A stretch of DNA of 64,000 nt from Auanema rhodensis. Taxonomy: Eukaryota; Nematoda; Chromadorea; Rhabditida; Rhabditidae. Within the stretch, counting starts at the first letter, position 1; every line of letters begins with the position of its first letter. Location of the stretch: NCBI GenBank assembly GCA_964057225.1, contig OZ059897.1, positions 744,001-808,000 on the forward strand. Reading direction: 5' to 3'. The notes under the pieces were generated by a model, which made no database searches, was not told the origin of the DNA, and saw only the letters and a list, made by a program, of their open reading frames with translations. The position numbers and the translations under genes are program-made. Positions 54,374-64,000 of the stretch are shown here, piece by piece.

Positions 54374-54642
54374 GTGCATTTTTAAGCTAGCGCAAATCTG
54401 ATAACACAGATCGACGCAGCTTAAACATTTGTTCCGAATGCACTATACCACATTGAGAAACGCTCAATACAAAAATTATTTATGATTGTTTGAAAAATGA
54501 TGCATTAGTGTATGTTGAGTTTCCATGTACACTCAACATTGCTTCCAAAAACATTTTGACAAAAATTTTCCCGAAAAATTTCAAGATAATTTTACAAAAA
54601 CTAGATGTTCTTAGATTCTTTTTCTCAAGGCGAAGACGATGG
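54374..54642 (+). repeat. Fold-back insert, copy 2
   Basis: Duplicate of the insert at 47,538-47,806, at an offset of 6,836 bp and with the same breakpoints on both sides. Because the breakpoints are shared, the rearrangement happened before the 6.8-kb duplication. Confidence 0.9.
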
Positions 54643-54751
54643 TCTTCGCCTTAAAAATTGAGCGTTTCTCAATGTGGTATAGTGCATTCGGAACAAATGT
54701 TTAAGCTGCGTCGATCTGTGTTATCAGATTTGCGCTAGCTTAAAAATGCAC
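54374..54751. repeat. Perfect 95-bp inverted repeat, copy 2
   Basis: The arms 54,374-54,468 and 54,657-54,751 repeat the copy 1 palindrome, with the nested 10-bp hairpin at 54,627-54,652. Together with copy 1 it gives two identical long palindromes 6.8 kb apart. Confidence 0.9.
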
Positions 54752-55765
54752 CGAGATATCAATTGAAATAAGTTCACACTTATATCCTCGATTTTCACCC
54801 TGAAGAATTAATTTTTTCGTTGAATAACATTGTCCATCGTCTTCGCCTTAAAAAAAGGAAATTAGAAACATTTACTTTCTGTAAAATTATCTTGAAATTT
54901 TTCGGGAAAATTTTTGTCAAAATGTTTTTGGAAGCAATGTTGAGTGTACATGGAAACTCAACATACACTAATGCATCATTTTTCAAACAATCATAAATAA
55001 TTTTTGTATTGAGCGTTTCTCAATGTGGTATAGTGCATTCGGAACAAATGTTTAAGCTGCGTCGATCTGTGTTATTAGATTTGAGTTAGCTTAAAAATGC
55101 ACCGAGATATCAATTGAAATAAGTTCACACTTATATCCTCGATTTTCACCCTGAAGAATTAATTTTTTCGTTGAATAACATTGTCCATCGTCTTCGCCTT
55201 AAAAAAAGGAAATTAGAAACATTTACTTTCTGTAAAATTATCTTGAAATTTTTCGGGAAAATTTTTGTCAAAATGTTTTTGGAAGCAATGTTGAGTGTAC
55301 ATGGAAACTCAACATACACTAATGCATCATTTTTCAAACAATCATAAATAATTTTTGTATTGAGCGTTTCTCAATGTTATATAGTGCATTCGATGCGGAT
55401 TTTTAAGCTGCGTCGATCTGTGTTATTAGATTTGAGTTAGCTTAAAAATGCACCGAGATATCAACTGATATAAGTTCACACTTATATCCTCGATTTTCAC
55501 CCTGAAGAATTAATTTTTTCGTTGAAAAACATTGTTCATGGTCTTCGCCTTAAAAAAAGGAAATTAGAAACATTTACTTTCTGTAAAATTATCTTGAAAT
55601 TTTTCGGGATAATTTTTGTCAAAATGTTTTTGGAAGCAATGTTGAGTGTACATGGAAACTCAACATACACTAATGCATCATTTTTCAAACAATCATAAAT
55701 AATTTTTGTATTGAGCGTTTTTCAATGTAGTATAATGCATTCGATGCGGATTTTTAAGCTGCGTC

Positions 55766-58177
55766 GATCTGTGTTATTAGATTTGAGTTAGCTTAAAAAT
55801 GCACCGAGATATCAATTGAAATAAGTTCACACTTATATCCTCGATTTTCACCCTGAAGAATTAATTTTTTCGTTGAATAACATTGTCCATCGTCTTCGCC
55901 TTAAAAAAAGGAAATTAGAAACATTTACTTTCTGTAAAATTATCTTGAAATTTTTCGGGAAAATTTTTGTCAAAATGTTTTTGGAAGCAATGTTGAGTGT
56001 ACATGGAAACTCAACATACACTAATGCATCATTTTTCAAACAATCATAAATAATTTTTGTATTGAGCGTTTCTCAATGTTATATAGTGCATTCGATGCGG
56101 ATTTTTAAGCTGCGTCGATCTGTGTTATTAGATTTGAGTTAGCTTAAAAATGCACCGAGATATCAACTGATATAAGTTCACACTTATATCCTCGATTTTC
56201 ACCCTGAAGAATTAATTTTTTCGTTGAAAAACATTGTTCATGGTCTTCGCCTTAAAAAAAGGAAATTAGAAACATTTACTTTCTGTAAAATTATCTTGAA
56301 ATTTTTCGGGATAATTTTTGTCAAAATGTTTTTGGAAGCAATGTTGAGTGTACATGGAAACTCAACATACACTAATGCATCATTTTTCAAACAATCATAA
56401 ATAATTTTTGTATTGAGCGTTTTTCAATGTAGTATAATGCATTCGATGCGGATTTTTAAGCTGCGTCGATCTGTGTTATTAGATTTGAGTTAGCTTAAAA
56501 ATGCACCGAGATATCAACTGATATAAGTTCACACTTATATCCTCGATTTTCACCCTGAAGAATTAATTTTTTCGTTGATAAAATTGTCCATCGTCTTCGC
56601 CTTGAGAAAAGGAATCTAAGAACATCTAGTTTTTGTAAAATTATCTTGAAATTTTTCGGGAAAATTTTTGTCAAAATGTTTTTGGAAGCAATGTTGAGTG
56701 TACATGGAAACTCAACATACACTAATGCATCATTTTTCAAACAATCATAAATAATTTTTGTATTGAGCGTTTCTTAATGTATTATAGTGCATTCGATGCG
56801 GATTTCTAAGCTGCGTCGATCTGTGTTATCAGATTTGCGCTAGCTTAAAAATGCACCGAGATATCAATTGAAATAAGTTCACACTTATATCCTCGATTTT
56901 CACCCTGAAGAATTAATTTTTTCGTTGAATAACATTGTCCATCGTCTTCGCCTTAAAAAAAAGAATCTAAAAACATCTAGTTTTTGTAAAATTATCTTGA
57001 AATTTTTCGGGAAAATTTTTGTCAAAATGTTTTTGGAAGCAATGTTGAGTGTACATGGAAACTCAACATACACTAATGCATCATTTTTCAAACAATCATA
57101 AATAATTTTTGTATTGAGCGTTTATCCATGTAGTATAGTGCTTTCGATGCGGATTTTTAAGCTGCGTCGATCTGTGTTATCAGATTTGAGTTAGCTTAAA
57201 AATGCACCGAGATATCAACTGATATAAGTTCACACTTATATCCTCGATTTTCACCCTGAAGAATTAATTTTTTCGTTGAATAACATTGTCCATCGTCTTC
57301 GCCTTGAAAAAAAGAATCTAAAAACATCTAGTGTTTGTAAAATTATCTTGAAATTTTTCGGGAAAATTTTTGTCAAAATGTTTTTGGAAGCAATGTTGAG
57401 TGTACATGGAAACTCAACATACACTAATGCATCATTTTTCAAACAATCATAAATAATTTTTGTATTGAGCGTTTATCCATGTAGTATAGTGCCTTCGATG
57501 CGGATTTCTAAGCTGCGTCGATCTGTGTTATCAGATTTGCGCTAGCTTAAAAATGCACCGAGATATCAACTGATATAAGTTCACACTTATATCCTCGATT
57601 TTAACCCTGAAGAATTAATTTTTTCGTTGAAAAACATTGTCCATGGTCTTCGCCTTAAAAAAAGGAAATTAGAAACATTTACTTTCTGTAAAATTATCTT
57701 GAAATTTTTCGGGAAAATTTTTGTCAAAATGTTTTTGGAAGCAATGTTGAGTGTACATGGAAACTCAACATACACTAATGCATCATTTTTCAAACAATCA
57801 TAAATAATTTTTGTATTGAGCGTTTCTCAATGTGGTATAGTGCATTCGGAACAAATGTTTAAGCTGCGTCGATCTGTGTTATTAGATTTGCGCTAGCTTA
57901 AAAATGCACCGAGATATCAACTGATATAAGTTCACACTTATATCCTCGATTTTCACCCTGAAGAATTAATTTTTTCGTTGAATAAAATTGTCCATCGTCT
58001 TCGCAATAAGAAAAGGAATCTAAGAACATCTAGTTTTTGTAAAATTATCTTGAAATTTTTCGGGATAATTTTTGTCAAAATGTTTTTGGAAGCAATGTTG
58101 AGTGTACATGGAAACTCAACATACACTAATGCATCATTTTTCAAACAATCATAAATAATTTTTGTATTGAGCGTTTC
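55766..58177 (-). repeat. 2.4-kb segment repeated at 60,327-62,738, copy 1
   Basis: Seven monomers recur at an offset of 4,561 bp (13 x 351 minus 2). Both copies hold a heat-to-tail order that includes the gttcatgg monomer, the cgttgataaaattg deletion monomer, two gtttatccatg linkers, ttttaaccctgaag and tcgcaataagaaaagg. The copies differ more than the 6.8-kb pair: ctagtgtttg against ctagtttttg, cgggaaaa against cgggataa, and a changed linker near 57,830 and 62,390. Confidence 0.78.
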
Positions 58178-61100
58178 TCAATGTAGTATAGTGCATTCGA
58201 TGCGGATTTTTAAGCTGCGTCGATCTGTGTTATCAGATTTGCGCCAGCTTAAAAATGCACCCAGATATCAACTGATATAAATTCACACTTATATCCTCGA
58301 TTTTCACCCTGAAGAATTAATTTTTTCGTTGAATAACATTGTCCATCGTCTTCGCCTTAAGTAAGGAATCTAAAAACATATACTTTTCGTGAAATTATCT
58401 TGAAATTTTTCGGGAAAATTTTTGTCAAAATGTTTTTGGAAGCAATGTTGAGTGTACATGGAAACTCAACATACACTAATGCATCATTTTTCAAACAATC
58501 ATAAATAATTTTTGTATTGAGCGTTTCTTAATGTTATATAGTGCATTCGATGCGGATTTTTAAGCTGCGTCGATCTGTGTTATTAGATTTGAGTTAGCTT
58601 AAAAATGCACCGAGATATCAAATGATATAAGTTCACACTTATATCCTCGATTTTCACCCTGAAGAATTAATTTTTTCGTTGAATAAAATTGTCCATCGTC
58701 TTCGCCTTGAGAAAAGGAATCTAAGAACATCTAGTTTTTGTGAAATTATCTTGAAATTTTTCGGGAAAATTTTTGTCAAAATGTTTTTGGAAGCAATGTT
58801 GAGTGTACATGGAAACTCAACATACACTAATGCATCATTTTTCAAACAATCATAAATAATTTTTGTATTGAGCGTTTCTCAATGTGGTATAGTGCATTCG
58901 GAACAAATGTTTAAGCTGCGTCGATCTGTGTTATCAGATTTGCGCTAGCTTAAAAATGCACCGAGATATCAATTGAAATAAGTTCACACTTATATCCTCG
59001 ATTTTCACCCTGAAGAATTAATTTTTTCGTTGAATAACATTGTCCATCGTCTTCGCCTTAAAAAAAGGAAATTAGAAACATTTACTTTCTGTAAAATTAT
59101 CTTGAAATTTTTCGGGAAAATTTTTGTCAAAATGTTTTTGGAAGCAATGTTGAGTGTACATGGAAACTCAACATACACTAATGCATCATTTTTCAAACAA
59201 TCATAAATAATTTTTGTATTGAGCGTTTCTCAATGTGGTATAGTGCATTCGGAACAAATGTTTAAGCTGCGTCGATCTGTGTTATTAGATTTGAGTTAGC
59301 TTAAAAATGCACCGAGATATCAATTGAAATAAGTTCACACTTATATCCTCGATTTTCACCCTGAAGAATTAATTTTTTCGTTGAATAACATTGTCCATCG
59401 TCTTCGCCTTAAGAAAAGGAATCTAAAAACATATACTTTTCGTGAAATTATCTTGAAATTTTTCGGGAAAATTTTTGTCAAAATGTTTTTGGAAGCAATG
59501 TTGAGTGTACATGGAAACTCAACATACACTAATGCATCATTTTTCAAACAATCATAAATAATTTTTGTATTGAGCGTTTCTCAATGTTATATAGTGCATT
59601 CGATGCGGATTTTTAAGCTGCGTCGATCTGTGTTATTAGATTTGAGTTAGCTTAAAAATGCACCGAGATATCAACTGATATAAGTTCACACTTATATCCT
59701 CGATTTTCACCCTGAAGAATTAATTTTTTCGTTGAAAAACATTGTTCATGGTCTTCGCCTTAAAAAAAGGAAATTAGAAACATTTACTTTCTGTAAAATT
59801 ATCTTGAAATTTTTCGGGATAATTTTTGTCAAAATGTTTTTGGAAGCAATGTTGAGTGTACATGGAAACTCAACATACACTAATGCATCATTTTTCAAAC
59901 AATCATAAATAATTTTTGTATTGAGCGTTTCTCAATGTGGTATAGTGCATTCGGAACAAATGTTTAAGCTGCGTCGATCTGTGTTATCAGATTTGCGCTA
60001 GCTTAAAAATGCACCGAGATATCAATTGAAATAAGTTCACACTTATATCCTCGATTTTCACCCTGAAGAATTAATTTTTTCGTTGAATAACATTGTCCAT
60101 CGTCTTCGCCTTAAAAAAAGGAAATTAGAAACATTTACTTTCTGTAAAATTATCTTGAAATTTTTCGGGAAAATTTTTGTCAAAATGTTTTTGGAAGCAA
60201 TGTTGAGTGTACATGGAAACTCAACATACACTAATGCATCATTTTTCAAACAATCATAAATAATTTTTGTATTGAGCGTTTCTCAATGTGGTATAGTGCA
60301 TTCGGAACAAATGTTTAAGCTGCGTCGATCTGTGTTATTAGATTTGAGTTAGCTTAAAAATGCACCGAGATATCAATTGAAATAAGTTCACACTTATATC
60401 CTCGATTTTCACCCTGAAGAATTAATTTTTTCGTTGAATAACATTGTCCATCGTCTTCGCCTTAAAAAAAGGAAATTAGAAACATTTACTTTCTGTAAAA
60501 TTATCTTGAAATTTTTCGGGAAAATTTTTGTCAAAATGTTTTTGGAAGCAATGTTGAGTGTACATGGAAACTCAACATACACTAATGCATCATTTTTCAA
60601 ACAATCATAAATAATTTTTGTATTGAGCGTTTCTCAATGTTATATAGTGCATTCGATGCGGATTTTTAAGCTGCGTCGATCTGTGTTATTAGATTTGAGT
60701 TAGCTTAAAAATGCACCGAGATATCAACTGATATAAGTTCACACTTATATCCTCGATTTTCACCCTGAAGAATTAATTTTTTCGTTGAAAAACATTGTTC
60801 ATGGTCTTCGCCTTAAAAAAAGGAAATTAGAAACATTTACTTTCTGTAAAATTATCTTGAAATTTTTCGGGATAATTTTTGTCAAAATGTTTTTGGAAGC
60901 AATGTTGAGTGTACATGGAAACTCAACATACACTAATGCATCATTTTTCAAACAATCATAAATAATTTTTGTATTGAGCGTTTTTCAATGTAGTATAATG
61001 CATTCGATGCGGATTTTTAAGCTGCGTCGATCTGTGTTATTAGATTTGAGTTAGCTTAAAAATGCACCGAGATATCAACTGATATAAGTTCACACTTATA

Positions 61101-64000
61101 TCCTCGATTTTCACCCTGAAGAATTAATTTTTTCGTTGATAAAATTGTCCATCGTCTTCGCCTTGAGAAAAGGAATCTAAGAACATCTAGTTTTTGTAAA
61201 ATTATCTTGAAATTTTTCGGGAAAATTTTTGTCAAAATGTTTTTGGAAGCAATGTTGAGTGTACATGGAAACTCAACATACACTAATGCATCATTTTTCA
61301 AACAATCATAAATAATTTTTGTATTGAGCGTTTCTTAATGTATTATAGTGCATTCGATGCGGATTTCTAAGCTGCGTCGATCTGTGTTATCAGATTTGCG
61401 CTAGCTTAAAAATGCACCGAGATATCAATTGAAATAAGTTCACACTTATATCCTCGATTTTCACCCTGAAGAATTAATTTTTTCGTTGAATAACATTGTC
61501 CATCGTCTTCGCCTTAAAAAAAAGAATCTAAAAACATCTAGTTTTCGTAAAATTATCTTGAAATTTTTCGGGAAAATTTTTGTCAAAATGTTTTTGGAAG
61601 CAATGTTGAGTGTACATGGAAACTCAACATACACTAATGCATCATTTTTCAAACAATCATAAATAATTTTTGTATTGAGCGTTTATCCATGTAGTATAGT
61701 GCCTTCGATGCGGATTTTTAAGCTGCGTCGATCTGTGTTATCAGATTTGAGTTAGCTTAAAAATGCACCGAGATATCAACTGATATAAGTTCACACTTAT
61801 ATCCTCGATTTTCACCCTGAAGAATTAATTTTTTCGTTGAATAACATTGTCCATCGTCTTCGCCTTGAAAAAAAGAATCTAAAAACATCTAGTTTTTGTA
61901 AAATTATCTTGAAATTTTTCGGGAAAATTTTTGTCAAAATGTTTTTGGAAGCAATGTTGAGTGTACATGGAAACTCAACATACACTAATGCATCATTTTT
62001 CAAACAATCATAAATAATTTTTGTATTGAGCGTTTATCCATGTAGTATAGTGCCTTCGATGCGGATTTCTAAGCTGCGTCGATCTGTGTTATCAGATTTG
62101 CGCTAGCTTAAAAATGCACCGAGATATCAACTGATATAAGTTCACACTTATATCCTCGATTTTAACCCTGAAGAATTAATTTTTTCGTTGAAAAACATTG
62201 TCCATGGTCTTCGCCTTAAAAAAAGGAAATTAGAAACATTTACTTTCTGTAAAATTATCTTGAAATTTTTCGGGATAATTTTTGTCAAAATGTTTTTGGA
62301 AGCAATGTTGAGTGTACATGGAAACTCAACATACACTAATGCATCATTTTTCAAACAATCATAAATAATTTTTGTATTGAGCGTTTCTTAATGTATTATA
62401 GTGCATTCGATGCGGATTTCTAAGCTGCGTCGATCTGTGTTATTAGATTTGCGCTAGCTTAAAAATGCACCGAGATATCAACTGATATAAGTTCACACTT
62501 ATATCCTCGATTTTCACCCTGAAGAATTAATTTTTTCGTTGAATAAAATTGTCCATCGTCTTCGCAATAAGAAAAGGAATCTAAGAACATCTAGTTTTTG
62601 TAAAATTATCTTGAAATTTTTCGGGATAATTTTTGTCAAAATGTTTTTGGAAGCAATGTTGAGTGTACATGGAAACTCAACATACACTAATGCATCATTT
62701 TTCAAACAATCATAAATAATTTTTGTATTGAGCGTTTCTCAATGTGGTATAGTGCATTCGGAACAAATGTTTAAGCTGCGTCGATCTGTGTTATCAGATT
62801 TGAGCTAGCTTAAAAATGCACCGAGATATCAACTGATATAAGTTCACACTTATATCCTCGATTTTCACCCTGAAGAATTAATTTTTTCGTTGAATAAAAT
62901 TGTCCATCGTCTTCGCCTTGAGAAAAGGAATCTAAGAACATCTAGTTTTTGTAAAATTATCTTGAAATTTTTCGGGAAAATTTTTGTCAAAATGTTTTTG
63001 GAAGCAATGTTGAGTGTACATGGAAACTCAACATACACTAATGCATCATTTTTCAAACAATCATAAATAATTTTTGTATTGAGCGTTTCTCAATGTAATA
63101 TAGTGCATTCGATGCGGATTTTTAAGCTGCGTCGATCTGTGTTATTAGATTTGAGTTAGCTTAAAAATGCACCGAGATATCAACTGATATAAGTTCACAC
63201 TTATATCCTCGATTTTCACCCTGAAGAATTAATTTTTTCGTTGAATAAAATTGTCCATCGTCTTCGCCTTGAGAAAAGGAATCTAAGAACATCTAGTTTT
63301 TGTAAAATTATCTTGAAATTTTTCGGGAAAATTTTTGTCAAAATGTTTTTGGAAGCAATGTTGAGTGTACATGGAAACTCAACATACACTAATGCATCAT
63401 TTTTCAAACAATCATAAATAATTTTTGTATTGAGCGTTTCTCAATGTAGTATAGTGCATTCGAAACGGATTTTCAAGCTGCGTCGATCTGTGTTATCAGA
63501 TTTGCGCTAGCTTAAAAATGCACCGAGATATCAACTGATATAAGTTCACACTTATATCCTCGATTTTCACCCTGAAGAATCAATTTTTTCGTTGAATAAT
63601 ATTGTCCATCGTCTTCGCCTTGAAAAAAGGAATCTAAAAACTTCTACTCTTCGTTAAATTATCTTGAAATGTTTCGGGAAAATTTTTGTCAAAATGTTTT
63701 TGGAAGCAATGTTGAGTGTACATGGAAACTCAACATACACTAATGCATCATTTTTCAAACAATCATAAATAATTTTTGTATTGAGCGTTTCTCAATGTTA
63801 TATAGTGCATTCGATGCGGATTTTTAAGCTGCGTCGATCTGTGTTATTAGATTTGAGTTAGCTTAAAAATGCACCGAGATATCAACTGATATAAGTTCAC
63901 ACTTATATCCTCGATTTTCACCCTGAAGAATTAATTTTTTCGTTGAAAAACATTGTCCATGGTCTTCGCCTTAAAAAAAGGAAATTAGAAACATTTACTT
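57219..64000 (-). repeat. Satellite array, inverted orientation, mosaic end section
   Basis: About 19 monomers in the same orientation as the preceding block, running off the right edge. They reuse the monomer variants of the 6.8-kb unit in shuffled order. Two exceptions to the 351-bp length are a monomer near 58,360 with ccttaagtaagg (one base short) and one near 61,139 with the same cgttgataaaattg deletion seen at 49,737 and 56,573. Two monomers (about 57,602 and 62,163) share ttttaaccctgaag in place of ttttcaccctgaag. No other sequence class is present. Confidence 0.95.
60327..62738 (-). repeat. 2.4-kb segment, copy 2
   Basis: Partner of 55,766-58,177. It is an older or more recombined copy, judging by roughly ten visible differences and one replaced linker. 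It shows that the same seven-monomer order was propagated beyond the 6.8-kb duplication. Confidence 0.78.

Larger units (their letters stand above)
50388..57218 (-). repeat. 6,836-bp tandem duplication, copy 2
   Basis: This copy is head-to-tail with copy 1, and every marker listed for copy 1 recurs 6,836 bp further on. The join coincides with a switch from a caattgaaataag linker to a caactgatataag linker. That is consistent with unequal exchange between mis-registered monomers, although the mechanism is inference. The copy contains no gene and no non-satellite DNA. Confidence 0.92.

Noticed and set aside
910-63407. More than a hundred open frames of 61-63 codons, one per monomer, with a conserved predicted peptide
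   Set aside because: They recur only because the monomer length is a multiple of three and one frame has a long gap between stops. Almost all begin at TTG rather than ATG, and their strand and frame differ between subfamilies (both strands in the left section). Many monomers lose the frame. Nothing shows a promoter, a splice site or codon-level constraint.
1-64000. CRISPR array
   Set aside because: Repeats are regular, but there are no unique spacers between short repeats: the whole 351-bp period is repeated. No cas genes are present.
1-64000. Two diverged half-monomers (about 175 bp each) inside the 351-bp unit
   Set aside because: I looked for an internal duplication because 351 is close to two nucleosome lengths. 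Only short A/T-rich similarities were found, too weak to support a dimeric origin.

Overview
The whole window is satellite DNA. About 182 tandem copies of one AT-rich monomer fill it from end to end, and the monomer is 351 bp long. I see no protein-coding gene, RNA gene, transposon or unique-sequence island. The setting is a eukaryotic heterochromatic array, centromeric or pericentromeric in style. AT-rich satellites with monomers of a few hundred bp are common in insects (beetles, for example), but I do not recognise this family and cannot name a species. An array this long, with distinguishable copies, implies a long-read assembly.

Layout. (1) Positions 1 to about 24,730 hold some 70 monomers in one orientation (called 'forward' here) with no net indel: the same landmark (tagatg) falls at 11 and at 24,581, exactly 70 x 351 bp apart. 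This block has two subfamilies. Type A (about 1-11,730) carries gctagcgcaaat and ttagttatgatcg. Type B (about 11,730-24,730) carries gctaactcaaat and ttatttatgattg. Type A islands recur inside B as part of a 1,755-bp five-monomer unit. (2) At 24,731-24,744 a 14-bp filler separates forward monomers from inverted ones. (3) From 24,745 to the end about 112 monomers run in the opposite orientation.

The inverted block is a mosaic of higher-order repeats (HORs). A 15-monomer, 5,265-bp unit occurs twice (about 28,005-33,270 and 33,271-38,535), with a partial third copy. A 2.4-kb segment beside the inversion junction (24,745-27,145) recurs at 40,189-42,588. A 6,836-bp unit is tandemly duplicated (about 43,552-50,387 and 50,388-57,218). 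Each 6,836-bp copy contains a fold-back rearrangement: a 269-bp piece in forward orientation that makes a perfect 95-bp inverted repeat with its neighbour. The last 7 kb is a shuffled mosaic of the same monomer types.

Monomer anatomy. Each monomer has several short dyads: GATATAAG/CTTATATC, GTTGAGT/ACTCAAC, ATTGAG/CTCAAT and ATCTG/CAGAT. A core of about 110 bp is nearly invariant, and variable segments carry most of the copy-to-copy differences. Because 351 is divisible by three, short open frames of 61-63 codons recur in register, but almost all start at TTG and I regard them as by-products of the repeat. The 'system' here is architectural: a homogenised satellite with HORs, an orientation switch and duplicated fold-back junctions.
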